A stretch of DNA of 64,000 bases from NCBI GenBank assembly GCA_949592205.1, contig CATIUR010000001.1:76216059-76280058 (forward strand), given 5' to 3'. This document shows, piece after piece, positions 1 through 11,471 of this stretch. How positions within the stretch are numbered: the first letter of the stretch is position 1; each line of letters starts with the position of its first letter. This DNA comes from Helichrysum umbraculigerum (taxonomy: Eukaryota > Streptophyta > Magnoliopsida > Asterales > Asteraceae). Below the pieces are notes generated by a model. It was not told the origin of the DNA, did no database searches, and saw only the letters and a program-made list of their open reading frames with translations. A program made the translations under genes and the position numbers.

Positions 1-679
1 AGGCTATTTTTAAGTAGGGCTGAAGTTTCAGAACTAAGGGGGATGTTGTTCACTTCTGGCAATTTATCTTTGGTGGATAGCAATTTTCTAATATACTTAT
101 TACGACCAGGAACTCTAGACATGGTATCAAGGAATTTTCCATCTAACTTAAAGGATGACAGTTTCTTAGGTTGAACTTTAAGTCCAGCGGGGTAAGGGAT
201 TCTAACCTCTTTGTTCATTGTTTCCACAGCTGGTATCTTGACCTTTGATTCTTCCTTTACTGGAACAGTAGCAGGTGGAGTAGTAGCTGCTTCCTTTGGT
301 GTTGTAAGTTGCTTTGCTTCCTCAACATGCGGATTTTGAACTGTGTTGCTAGGCAAACTTCCTCGGGGTCTATTCTCAAGACGTTGTGCCAATTGTCCAA
401 TTTGAGCTTCCAAATTCTTTAGCACAGCCAATTGATTTCTCATGAAGAGGTCGGCTTGATCTTGTCTAGCGGACGTCTTTTGGTTGAGCAGGTGTTGACC
501 TTGCATGAATTGGGTGAAGGCGTCGTCTGAACTTGAAGCTGAGGTATTTGTCTTGGTGGTTTGTTCAGTGGTTTGGTTTGTGTCGGAAGTGGGTGCAGGA
601 AGTGCAAGGGGTTGATTATAAGAAAGTTGTGATTGTTGTTGGTAGGGTGGATATCTAGGTGAGTATCGGGGTTGGTATG
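1..679 (-). pseudogene. Athila-like gag to protease linker, element B (left part)
   Basis: Reading the minus strand from 678 to the window edge gives about 225 codons without a stop. The order matches the linker of Athila-type polyproteins: a Pro/Gln-rich stretch, then DQADLFMRNQLAVLKNLEAQ and IGQLAQRLENRPRG, then SSFKLDGKFLDT and YIRKLLSTKDKLPEV just before where the protease should start. Element A carries clear homologues in the same order. The 5' half of this gag lies at 29101-29955, because element A was inserted here and some gag sequence was then lost. The piece is cut by the window edge and has no start of its own. I call it a fragment of a dead element because the upstream half is frameshifted and carries a stop. 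Confidence 0.85.
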
Positions 680-1253
680 TGATATCGCGTAAAAAGTCAC
701 GTTTTTACTACCGATATCTCTCTCATTCTGGAACGATTCTTGGCATATTAGTTCAAAAACAGTACAAATCAATGATATTATGCCAAGATGGTCACAAACA
801 AGGTTGCACGATAAAAATCAAGCAAAACGAATGTAAAACGAAGATTCCACACACGTTTGAAGATTCAAGGCATAAAAACGAGATTTCAAGACTAAAGTGC
901 CCTCCATCAACATCCATTATTTCCAAGATATTCGTTTTCAAAATTCGAATCCAACAGAAGGAGAATCAACCAAAACGGGTAAAAAATGAAGATTTCGCGC
1001 CCGCCGGAAGATCCAAATGATCCGTACGCAATATCTGGAGTTAGAGACTTCCACCCAGGGCCTATCTTATGTCAAAATCTTCGTTTTTGAATTACGAATC
1101 CAACAAAAAAAGAATCAACTCAAACGGACGTATAACGAAGAAAACATGCACGAATCAAGAAACGAAGCAAAAGACGGTGTAAATGGGCGGGGGTGGGCCC
1201 ACCGCCGCCGGCCACCCTGTACCCACCTCACTTTCCGTTTTTGGTAACTTTTG

Positions 1254-1336
1254 GTACCTGGTGCGCCTACTTTTCGCGTTGTACAGTACCCGGTGCGCCT
1301 ACTTTTTGTGTTGTACAGTACCCGGTGCACCCTTTT
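1254..1336 (+). repeat. 32-bp tandem repeat in U3 of element A
   Basis: Units start at 1254, 1286 and 1318 (the third is partial). Each begins GTACCYGGTGC and ends TTGTACA. The LTRs of B (near 31890-31975) and C (near 34575-34665) carry equivalent repeats in reverse orientation around the motif GGTGCACCGGGTACC. The array sits just upstream of the TATA box, so it may be an enhancer. That function is inferred from position only. Confidence 0.7.
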
Positions 1337-1390
1337 GGCTACCTTTTGCTAATGTGCACCTCCTGATGCTAATGTGAGCCTAAACTCACC

Positions 1391-1400
1391 TATAAATAGG
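1391..1400 (+). promoter_or_regulatory. TATA box of the element A LTR
   Basis: TATAAATAGG lies in an otherwise GC-richer segment and is followed about 30 bp later by a likely transcription start region. The same box occurs in the 3' LTR (27919-27928) and, in reverse, in the LTRs of B (31824-31833) and C (34514-34523). Conservation in all four copies supports it as the core promoter. Confidence 0.75.
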
Positions 1401-1875
1401 AGGTTTGGATTCCATTTGCAAGACACACCATATGCACACACTTTGAGCATATTTCTTTCTTTCTTTACTTTCTCATTCTTTTTTATTACTTCAAGATTAG
1501 TATTAGGCTAGTTAGGAAGCTTGTTCAAGGTAGAACGAAAGTAAGAAACGCATTGTAATCTTCGGTGTATGCTCGGAATTGTGTCAATTAATTCAAGTCT
1601 ACTTTCTCCCGCATTTAATCGTGGTTCTTTCTATCCTTATCTATTTTAATTAATTACGTTTATATTGATTATGCTAGATTTAGTTATTGCCATGATTAGA
1701 GGGTAGTATACTTGTTGTGTTTGTTTGCGATGTAGTTAGTTAACTATGGGATGATTTACAATTAGATATTAAAGATCGGTAGTATTACTTTGATCATCTT
1801 ATTGCATGTTCTTGTTTGATTGTTGCATTAGGATCATCATAGTAGTAAAATATAAATGGTCTTAATTATCGTAAA

Positions 1876-2113
1876 GTAATATGATGGCCCCTATTCGACT
1901 GTTACTCGATATAGTACTGGAAACACTTCAAGGTGGAGTACAAATGTATGGAAGTCGAGTAACGACCGAAGGTAGTCATATTACGAAACGATACAATATT
2001 AGGAAGTAATATGATGGCCCCTATTCGACTGTTACTCAGTATAGCGTTGGAAACACTTTAGGTGTAGTACAAATACGTGGAAGCTGCGTAACGACCGAAG
2101 GTAGTTATATTAT
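1876..2113 (+). repeat. Duplicated, self-complementary segment in the transcribed part of LTR A
   Basis: Two tandem copies of about 127 bp start at about 1876 and 2005. In the first copy three nested stems can be drawn: GTAATATGA (1876-1884) with TCATATTAC (1976-1984), GTTACTCGA (1901-1909) with TCGAGTAAC (1955-1963), and GTACT with AGTAC inside. The second copy has lost some pairs. The segment lies downstream of the TATA box, so it should be in the RNA. A related sequence is seen in reverse in the LTRs of B and C. Confidence 0.65.
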
Positions 2114-3078
2114 GGACTAATATATATAATGAGAAACCTAGTTTAATTAACCTTTCTAAATAGACTTTTAAACTTCAAATTAATCTATCGCCTTTCCACC
2201 AATAAACGTGATTACAACACCTTTTTACGACGTCCAATTAAAAGGTAGTCAGTCATTTGTGTCAATACAATTTGTCAAAGGTATGAAACTATGGAACCGC
2301 AAGGCTACATGGGGGATTATCGTAGGACAAGACATGGCCTAGGGTTTAAAGCGGTGGAACCACTTAAAGTGAGGAACGCTGTGAATATCTAGGGGATTTA
2401 TTGGATAGTCTTAAGCAAGGGCTGGTTTAAAGTCATAAATGAACTGTTTTAAATATACAAATCTGTTAGGATGACGAGGAATCGTTATATGATTCAATTA
2501 TGTCTAGTACCTTAAGATTTTGTTCCCGTTCATATGAAAGTATTATTAAACCATATTAAGATTTTGCTTATTATTCTAAATACTCTGTAATGTTACCATA
2601 ACCTAGCTCCCGGTGTGACATGCTAATGGAATTTCAATTATTAGGGAATCTAGTCTTTACATCACAAGTATCCAAGAGTAACAATTAACAAACATCTTTT
2701 AAAACAGTTTCTCCAAATATCATCCCATAACTTAATTAACGAAGTCTCAGCAAACACTATCTTTATTTTATCTGCTTTATCTTTTACTTTTATTTCGCTT
2801 TTATTTATTTGCTTGCCTAAGTTAGTTAACATAAAAACCAAAACCTCCACTATTTTATAAACCATTCACTAGTTTGAAAGCCCTCATCTGCCTCGCCTTA
2901 GTTTCAATTCAGTCGGTTTGAAGAAAGACTCTAGGTCATACCTACCACTTGCTCACCCTTAGGATTAGCATTGTTAGGGAAAACTTAGGCCCCGCAATTA
3001 CAAATTTAAAACACCCACTGCTGGTGCCCGGTTAGTAATCGTTAACGACACCGACCTGATCGGGCTCCAACAAGTTTT

Positions 3079-3096
3079 TGGCGCCGCTGCCGGGGA
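3079..3096 (+). other. Primer binding site of element A
   Basis: TGGCGCCGCTGCCGGGGA, six bases after the LTR end. This is the primer site type of plant Athila/Tat elements, complementary to the 3' end of an aspartate tRNA as I recall it. The same 18-mer lies next to the LTRs of B, C and D. Confidence 0.85.
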
Positions 3097-3268
3097 ACCA
3101 ACTATACGATCCTTAGGCGTCAAGATGAACTTACTCGCTAGTGAACCTTTAGGAATAACTCTTCTTCTTAGACCCCTACGTCTTTCTTTATTTTTCCTTC
3201 CTTTTACTATTCTCACAAATTACGTTATCCCTATCCACTTAACAAGTCAACCACCTGCCAACGAGACT

Positions 3269-6007
3269 ATGACAGCTGCACGTATAACTCTCGCTGAAGA
3301 CTCTAAACCTTCGATTGAAAGTCGAGGAGGACCAATTATCTATCCGAAAATTGGTAGAGGATCATTTGAATTAAAACCACACATTGTTCAGTTAGTCTAA
3401 AACCTCTGTCAATTCCGTGGCCTACCAAATGATGATCCCAACTCCTACCTTGACAAATTCATTTCCTTATCCAACTCTTTTAAGCCGATTGGGGTTAATC
3501 AAGACATAGTCTATCTATACCTATTTCCCTATTCACTCACTCTCAATGCAAAAACCTGGTTCGAGGGACTAGAGATTAACTCTATAACCTCTTGGGTAGA
3601 ATTAGCAACCAAATTTTTGGCCAAATATTTCCCCCCCATCAAAACAAGACACGTTTAGGTCCAACATCATAAACTTTCGTCAAGTGCATGATGAATCAAT
3701 CTTCGATGCATGGGAGCGCTTTAAGAAATTGCTTAAGAAATGTCCAAATCATCGTTTTGAGCGTTCGGACCAGTTGCGCATTTTCTACAATGGTCTCTTC
3801 CCACATCACCGTCCTTTACTTGATACCGCCTCTCAAGGTAGTTTCATAAACTGTATGGAAAATGAAGCTTGGAGCCTTATTGAGAAAATGACCATACACA
3901 ACCATGACTGGAACAGTGAAAATCACCCCTCGCTAGTGAATTCACCTACTACCATCGGGAATGAAGCTATCAAAACCCTTGCTCAGCAAGTGGCAGACCT
4001 AACCAAGGAGATTAAGGAATTGAAAAGTCAACAACAACAAGTCTGTCAAGTTCAAACCTGCCTTAATTGTGCTAATCTGAACCAATCAGCCCAAATTCCT
4101 CAGTCTCATCTAACTTCACCCAATACTAACCCTTCTTTTAACCCACCTAGGAATAGCCCACTAACTTACCAACCTCAACCTTTAGAACCCTCTTCCTCAC
4201 AAACCTCTAGTTTTGACGACACCCTGATACAAGTCATTCAAGGAATCTCAGCTAGACAAGACCAAACTGATATCTTCTTAAGAAATCAACTGACTTTGTT
4301 AAAAGCTCTCGAATCCCAATTAGGACAATTAGCACAACATATTAATGCTAAACCTCAGGATAGTCCAACTAGTTCTCATAAGGAGGCTTCCCATATTCAA
4401 GACTCTCAGGTAGCACATAGCCCACCTACGATTTCTTCTCCGGTGAAGGAACCACCTATTGTCCCATTGACAATGGATTTAGAGTCTACACCAAATAGGA
4501 AAATCCCATTCCCGGCTCGTCTTAAACAACGACCCGACAAGCTTAAGTCCTTTAAACTTGATAGGAAATTCCTAGATACCGCCTCTGAAGTTCACTCCAA
4601 AAAGTACTTCAGAAAACTTCTTACAACCAAGGATAAGGTACCCGAAGTACCCAATGTACCGCTGAATGAGGAATGTTCAGCTATTCTTAACAATACCATT
4701 CCTGAAAAACTCGGAGACACCGGACGTTTTACTCTCCCTATTTCCATCTACAATTCAGTCATTATCTGTTCTCTCGCCGATTTAGGAGCTAGTGTTAATC
4801 TTATGCCATACTCGCTTTTCAAGAGGCTTGAGTTAGAAAATCTTCGACCTACCAAAATGACCATACAGCTTGCTGACCAATCAGTCAAATACCCTAGGGG
4901 AATTGCTGAAAATGTTTTAGTTAGGATTGATAAATTTCTTTACCCAGCAGATTTTGTAGTAATGGATATGCAGGAAGACGTACACATTCCAATCATACTA
5001 GGAAGACCTTTCATGAATACGGCCAAGGCAATCATCAACGTCTTCGCACAAACCATCAGCTTGCAGTCTCAGGGAGAAACCATCACTTTCCATATCGACA
5101 ATCCAAATGCTGGAGAGCAAGCCGATATGTACATGATCTCCATGAAGACCGCCAGAGACGAAGAAACTGCAAAGTCAACAAGTGAAAGTAAATCTAGCAA
5201 GGAAATGGCAATCACGCCATATTTCCCGATTGTCCTCCGACGAATAGGACAAGAGATGAAAAACGCATCTCCATCAACAAACAACCCAACGATGGAAGAA
5301 TTGATCAGAACGAGAAAGATGGAAGAAGAAAACAAAAGAAGCAGACCGCCACTCAACCTATTTAACACTGATGAAATGGCGGAAAGTAACCACAACCATC
5401 CCATGAGAAGAGAAACACTGGAGGAATATTCCAAACGCACAAGATACCAACCGCAAACCGTCATAGAACACAAAGTGCTCGAAGAATTCATCCAAAGATT
5501 TGACAAAGTAGTAGGAGGAATTAGCAACGCAGTCAACTTGCTTACTCTTTCCCCTACTGAGCTGCAATTCTGTCGACAACAGAAACGGACATATACTAGG
5601 ATCTATAATGCCCTTAAAAGATCTAGTATCTCATTCACCTCAACACAATGGGAGATATTAGGATCTATTAGAGCGCATATGAAAGAGACTACCGGACATC
5701 CGAGCAGTCGTGCCGACATTTCAATGACGAATGACCTCATATCATTACTTAACTTGCTAAGTAGAGAAGATCACCTCCGTTCCAAGAAAAGCGGATCTAT
5801 GGTTATCAACTCCACTATGGAAAAACAAGTTGAGTTATTGATTGAAGAAATTAGTGATCTCGTTTGGGAGGAATCAAGGCGCGAACGACCTTTTAGGGCC
5901 ACACATGAATCACCACTTAATATCGCTACTTTTGTTACGATCCATCTAAGGGAGATTCAACAACGGAAAAGTAACTCTAGAACGAAGTTCATATTCTACT
6001 CAGGATG
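3269..6007 (+). pseudogene. gag-protease polyprotein of element A with unrecognised C-terminal domain, broken
   Basis: Gag homology begins at the ATG at 3269, in the same frame as an upstream stretch that is not homologous to B. The frame has a TAA at 3398-3400 and shifts at a run of seven C (3631-3637). From 3684 it is open for 779 codons until element D. In that ORF, gag runs to about residue 80. A Gln/Pro-rich linker follows. A retropepsin-like protease spans about 340-460, with the DLGAS motif (366-370) and ILGRPF (438-443), as is usual in Athila-type elements. From about 595 there is a helical-looking domain containing QKRTY, TGHPSSRAD and DHL that I do not recognise. It aligns with the protein at 12798-14009. 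Reverse transcriptase, expected after the protease, is absent. The last residues of the open frame belong to the inserted LTR of D. Confidence 0.85.
6003..6007. repeat. Target site duplication of element D (left)
   Basis: ggatg here and again at 25091-25095, directly outside the two LTR ends of D. This fixes the outer borders of D and shows that everything between them arrived as one insertion plus the later insertion of E. Confidence 0.93.
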
Positions 6008-7561
6008 TGATGTCGGCTTATGAAAGCGCGTCTTGTTTTACAATTTATGACTAGAAATACCTAATAAATACTTTCAAGCGACCAGGCAAGAATACCCGAT
6101 CAATTGTAAATATAGATTTGGTAAGTCAGATTCGAACACAGGGAAAAGGTGGAATATTTAAAATAGAAATTAACAATTAACTAGAAAACAGTAAATATGG
6201 GGGGCGTTTTAGTTCCGTACGAACATTTGTTTAGAAAACATTTACTTTAAAATAAACAAACTTAATTAAACTTTTAAATTAAAATAATAAATAAATAATA
6301 ACCATAAATCCTAATTGGAAGGAATAAGTAATTGTATAGTTAATGTCACTTAGATTCATATTTCCCGATTTATTACGTATTGATTATCTAATTGTGATTC
6401 TTTTAGATCAACTTAATACCAAATTCTTCAATGAATACTAAGTCGAATATGAACTAGCCAACGTTTCGGGTCCAACTAATTCCTATAATCTAGGGTCCAA
6501 CATGAAACACTGGTTCCAATGTCACAAGATGACCAGTCAATTGTGTGCCTTTCCCTAAATTATGCATTAAACATTCACAACTCGTTATAATTAACTCTAT
6601 TGGTATGACTCAACAATACCCAATAATTAACTTATTGTCTTGCTCATTTTAAAGTAGATAATTATTGTATACTCGACCTATCAGACTCAACGTATTTAGT
6701 GATAGTCCAAAACCCTAAGGTAGAACTAGCAATAATCAATAATCTTAAAGGAACTCAATCTCATTAAAATTATTAATCACGTGAAGCAACAATAATAACT
6801 AGTTACCAATAAACAAGTGTCCACGAGCAATATAACCGTTTTCAATCAAATAACTTATTCAATACGCAATTATAATCGTTCAATAATCATAATCTAAGTT
6901 AAATCAACTACACAATCACTTTGGTTATTCAATTCATCATCCAAACAATATATATCAGATTCAATAAAGCAAATTCTTCAATGAAATAAAGAAACGAAAA
7001 TATACCGAATCGATTAACGACAAACTACGAAAGATTAGAACGAATTATCCTCGATCTTCACCTTTCGTACCTCCAAACTAACCCTAAATTACGAATTTAA
7101 AACCCCTAAGGTCGTCTAGAACTAAAAGAAAATGAAAACCATTAAAAACTGTCGAAATAGGGTTTAAAACTCGAATTTATACTTCCTGTAATTTTGATCC
7201 ATACGGCGTATGGATTTCCATACGGCGTATGGATTGAATTCAAGCCCAGCCCATGTCCGCGTAACCTGGGCCTCCACTGCAGCAATCCATACGGCGTATG
7301 GATACTTTTTCCAGCCGATTTTTTTTGCTTTTTTTTCTTCTTTTCTTCTTTTCTTCGACTTCGGTTTTACTTATTTCTTCAAATACGCATCATTTAACTC
7401 TTTTATTGACTGTTTTCCTTCCTTTCTTCATAAACGCTCCATTTCCACATCTAATTGCAAATATGAACGAAATCAATATCTATTCTAAACAAAATGCAAT
7501 AAAAACATTCAAGATTAGGGGTAAAATACTACTGAAATATAGTACTTTTGAGCGTTTATCA
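6008..7561 (-). repeat. 3' LTR of element D
   Basis: 1554 bp, TGATGTCGGC to GTTTATCA on the plus strand. The other LTR (14374-15889 plus 25055-25090) totals 1552 bp. Three near-perfect palindromes with arms ATCCATACG/CGTATGGAT sit at 7197-7215, 7217-7233 and 7285-7303. In the element's own orientation they are in the first quarter of the LTR, so in U3. Confidence 0.92.
7197..7303. repeat. Palindrome cluster in the 3' LTR of D
   Basis: ATCCATACG-g-CGTATGGAT (7197-7215) is followed after one base by a 17-nt version (7217-7233), and a third 19-nt copy lies at 7285-7303. Each is perfect around one central base. The core on the element's own strand is ATACGCCGTAT. Confidence 0.9.
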
Positions 7562-7575
7562 AACATCCCCCACTT
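7562..7575 (-). other. Polypurine tract of element D
   Basis: On the minus strand AAGTGGGGGATGTT directly precedes the 3' LTR. Just upstream on that strand is TTGAGGACAAGTAG, a context also seen before the polypurine tract of A (27157-27187). It should prime plus-strand synthesis. Confidence 0.85.
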
Positions 7576-10061
7576 GAATCCTACTTGTCCTCAAGTAGAC
7601 TATCGATTCAAAAATCAAATTCTTAGGAAAACAGTCATTTCTATTAATCTAAATAACTAAAATAGGAATTACACAACATCACCCATCTTCAACTCAAATG
7701 TTTGGATTTAAAAATCTGTTAATTCTAAAAACAATTATTAAGAAACTATGAGATTTACAAAAACTGATCTACACATAGAGTTATTATTCTTAAACATCAA
7801 ATACTTCATAATGATTATTGATATTGTTATCCACTTAAACAATCTATATTTGAATACTTGAGCTCAACTTATTATTATTTGTGTAAATATTCCCTTAGAC
7901 TCCCAAAAACTATATACTTTCATACTCATAATATGCCAATATTACATATCTTGAAATTTAATCAAAACAATCATTTTTCAAATCAAGACAGAGGTGACAG
8001 GTCTGTGCCTCAACACAACAAAGCAACATAACTTGATTTTGGTTTAGCAATAATGTTTTTAGTCAAACCATTGGTGACAGGTCTGTACCTCAGTACAACA
8101 AAGCGACTTAATTTGACCACATTTTAAAATTATGAGTTATTAAACTCTTTTGCTCTTTTTCATTAAATATACTGACGGAGACCAGGTCTGTACTTTCGTA
8201 CAACAGAGGAAACAACACCCAGTATATCCCCAAATGATGTTAATTAAATTTCCAAAAATATGGCATATCACACATTACTAATATGAAAATTAAGACATAC
8301 GTCATACATAGCTAAAGTTTATCTAAAGAAACATTTACTCCTTAATTATCATTTCTTAACAGCTCAAACATTCTCATATAAATCGCCTATCAATACATCA
8401 TATAATGAAGCTAAATAACATCTTTAATAGCTTTAGTATTTAATTAATAGTGTAGAAAATTTTAAATTTAACCTTCATAGTTACAAAATAATTATATCTA
8501 GAAAACAAAAATTTTAATGCAAAAATTTGGTTGAAAAATGGGCAACTCATAACCTCCTAGTTACTCATCTTAATAAGATAACTAACTCTATTGGTATGCC
8601 TCAACAATACCCAATAATTAATTTATTGTCTTGCTCATTTTAAAGTAGATAATTATTGTATACTCAACCTATCAGACTCAACGTATTTAGTGATAGTCCA
8701 AAACCCTAAGGTAGTACTAGCAATAATCAATAATCTTAAAGGAACTCAATCTCATTAAAATTATTAATCACGTGAAGCAACAATAATAACTAGTTACCAA
8801 TAAACAAGTGTCCACGAGCAATATAACCGTTTTCAATCAAATAACTTATTCAATACGCAATTATAATCGTTCAATAATCATAATCTAAGTTAAATCAACT
8901 ACACAATCACTCTAAATACTCAATTCATCATAAATCAGTAATAATCAGATCATTCAACATCAAACAATCATTTTTCAAATCAAGACAGAGGTGACAGGTC
9001 TGTGCCTCAACACAACAAAGCAACATAACTTGATTTTGGTTTAGCAATAATGTTTTTAGTCAAACCATTGGTGACAGGTCTGTACCTCAGTACAACAAAG
9101 CGACTTAATTTGACTACATTTTCAAATCATGAGTTGTTAAACTCTTTTGCTCTTTTTCATTAGATATACTGACGGAGACCAGGTCTGTACTTTCGTACAA
9201 CAGAGGAAACAACACCCAGTATATCCCCAAATGATGTTAATTAAATTCCAAAAAATATGGCATATCACACATTACTAATATGAAAATTAAGACATATGTC
9301 ATACATAGCTAAAGTTTATCTAAAAGAAACATTTACTCCTTAATTATCATTTCTTAACAGCTCAAACATTCTCATATAAATCGCCTATCAAAACATCATA
9401 TAATGAAGCTAAATAACATCTTTAATAGCTTTAGTATTTATTAAAAGTGTAGAAAATTTTAAATTTAACCTACAAAGTTACAAAATAATTATCTCTAGAA
9501 AACAAAATTTTAAATGCAAAAATTTGGTTGAAAAATGGGCAACTCATAACCTCCTAGTTACTTATCTTAATAAGATAACTATTAACCAAATTACAAAATC
9601 ATCTACTTATTAACAGAACAATTATGTGGAAATTAAACTTCTTTTCTCTCCCATCCCCCACTTAAAGATGTACAATGCCCTCATTGTACAAATAATAAAA
9701 TACTTAAAACGGGAAAAAGAGAAAAGAACTTAGAACAGAAAAACTCCCCTGGAATAGTGTGCAGTTTAATGACAAAGATGAGGCGAATTTCCCACATCCT
9801 CTCGATTCAATTATTCGTTGCGTTGAACTTACTGCCAGCATGACACGTACTCACAACACAATTCTGAGGTATCAATCAACAAACATAAGTAAATAATACC
9901 AGATTAAAATATCCTAATTAAAAATAATTACTACCAAATCCTAAAACTACCAATCCAACACAATTAATAAAACCTACAAATAAAAACAGTCATAATAATA
10001 ATAATAAAACAATAATAATAATAGTGTCTGGAATCATAAACCAAATAGGATGAACATCATC
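7576..10061 (-). repeat. Non-coding 3' region of D with a duplication around an LTR fragment
   Basis: AT-rich and without a credible ORF. A 620-bp segment (7965-8584) recurs at 8962-9582. Between the two copies lies 377 bp (8585-8961) that matches the LTR, and it fits the right LTR (about 14959-15341) better than the left one. A second polypurine-like tract, CCATCCCCCACTTAA on the plus strand, lies at 9652-9666. The arrangement looks like template switching during reverse transcription. The 479 bp between the second copy and ORFb hold only the polypurine tract and simple AT-rich sequence. Confidence 0.8.
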
Positions 10062-11471
10062 CTAATCACTGTCATCATCCTGGCGGTACTGGTACTGGTG
10101 AGAAGGCGCTCCATACTCTGACTGTGATGGTGGTGGTGGTCGTGGCATGAACTCTGGTGGCATCTGGTACTGGAATGGCTGATACGTGGGTCCAGAAGGA
10201 AACTGACCAAACAGCTGCTCAAACAAGCCATCCTGGTAGTCCAATTGTGCACTGGTCTGATGGAAATGATGTCTCTGCATAAGATCTATCTGATCAAACC
10301 TCTGAGTCTGATGTAACTGCATCTGGTGCATCTGCTGAGACAAATGATCAAACTCCGTAGCATAACCTCTGTTACGGCCTCGTGCCGTACCTCGACCTCT
10401 ATCACTGCCACTCGTATCTCCTCTAGCTCTACCCTGCCTCGACTGCAAAGTCTGTCCTACCGGAGTAATCGGAACCCAGTAATACATCTCTGCAGGACCA
10501 CCATAGGTAATGCATGGCTCAATGAGAGCAAACGCCTCCAACCGGCGTGCAGTCAACCATCCCATACTAGGCTGAACAATCGTGCATGAGCCCATCTCAT
10601 CCTGAGTAGCCAAACCAAAGTATCTCGCCAATCGAGTAACAAAGTGACCTCCACACAAACTACTACCATCTCTAGTACCAGTAGCTCTCTTCGACATCCA
10701 CTTAGCCAACCTCCAAGGTACATTCACTAACCTCTTCCTGATAATCGAGCTCAAATAAAACAAGTCAGGCCTCGAAACTTTCTCAGGCCCCTCCTTGCGA
10801 CCAACAATGGAGTAAGTCAACAATCTGTGAATGAGTCGATGACGAGGATCTCGAATACGCGTGTAAGAAGGTGTCGAACTACCATAATTACCCTGGGCAA
10901 TAAACTGCCACTCCTGCTCAACTTCCAAATCAGTAAGCTTCTTCACAGCACCTGCAGAAATGTGGTTTAAAAAGTGAGGATTATCCAGCTCATTGGGCTC
11001 ATAAAGCCCCAATCCCAAAGCAAACTGAACCAAGGTCATCTGTCTGGGCTGTCCCCCTAGCTGGAAGAAAATGGAGTTCTCAGTCCATTGAGTCGACCTG
11101 GCATCAAACCTAAAAGTGATGTAAAACTCAACAACCAACTCTCTATAGATATCCTCCCTGATACCGAATAACCGGGACCAAGCATAGGAAACAAATCCAA
11201 TGTTTCCATCCTCTAGTGCATATGGAACAGCAAGTAAATTCCTAATGGCTTCAGCACCATTAGTAAACCCCTCTCTAGCAATCACATGCTCCAAAACATT
11301 CCAGTTAACAGCATCAAACACCTCAATGGACTGGCCAATATTGGAAGCCAGACGATCTCTAAACTGCATCCTAGCAGTCTCAGAATACGACCCATGAAAA
11401 GTAAGGTATCTATGAGATCTAATCAATGGGTTTCCCAAAGTTTCACCTCCTCGAGCTCTCCTGCTAGACAT
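10062..11471 (-). CDS. Athila ORF1-like protein of element D
   Basis: An open frame of 469 codons from the ATG at 11471 (MSSRRARGGE). An in-frame ATG seven codons earlier is possible. The central part reads like the plant retrotransposon ORF1 family: FQLGGQPRQMTLVQFALGLGLYEPNE as consecutive blocks near residues 140-165, then a RIRDPRHRLIHRLLTYSI block, then PEKVSRPDLFYLSS, then GGHFVTRLARYFGL. I remember this family as ATHILA ORF-1 (Pfam PF03078) and as very common hypothetical proteins in Asteraceae. Its function is unknown. The C-terminus is rich in Gln, Pro and Tyr and ends in acidic residues. No membrane segment or zinc knuckle is visible. It is the second ORF of D, about 1.3 kb downstream of the first, so its expression probably needs splicing or an internal promoter. 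The frame is intact, which suggests fairly recent selection or mobility. Confidence 0.8.
   Translation of the reverse strand: MSSRRARGGETLGNPLIRSHRYLTFHGSYSETARMQFRDRLASNIGQSIEVFDAVNWNVLEHVIAREGFTNGAEAIRNLLAVPYALEDGNIGFVSYAWSRLFGIREDIYRELVVEFYITFRFDARSTQWTENSIFFQLGGQPRQMTLVQFALGLGLYEPNELDNPHFLNHISAGAVKKLTDLEVEQEWQFIAQGNYGSSTPSYTRIRDPRHRLIHRLLTYSIVGRKEGPEKVSRPDLFYLSSIIRKRLVNVPWRLAKWMSKRATGTRDGSSLCGGHFVTRLARYFGLATQDEMGSCTIVQPSMGWLTARRLEAFALIEPCITYGGPAEMYYWVPITPVGQTLQSRQGRARGDTSGSDRGRGTARGRNRGYATEFDHLSQQMHQMQLHQTQRFDQIDLMQRHHFHQTSAQLDYQDGLFEQLFGQFPSGPTYQPFQYQMPPEFMPRPPPPSQSEYGAPSHQYQYRQDDDSD

Larger units (their letters stand above)
680..3072 (+). repeat. 5' LTR of element A
   Basis: Starts TGATATCGCG and ends CCAACA, followed by the primer site. 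The same sequence, with point differences, recurs at 27188-29100. From left to right it holds: an AT-rich U3; a GC-rich 32-bp tandem repeat (1254 to about 1336); a TATA box; a pyrimidine-rich stretch near 1443-1490; and a duplicated structured segment (1876-2113). Related but diverged sequence, in the opposite orientation, forms the LTRs of B and C. Confidence 0.93.
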
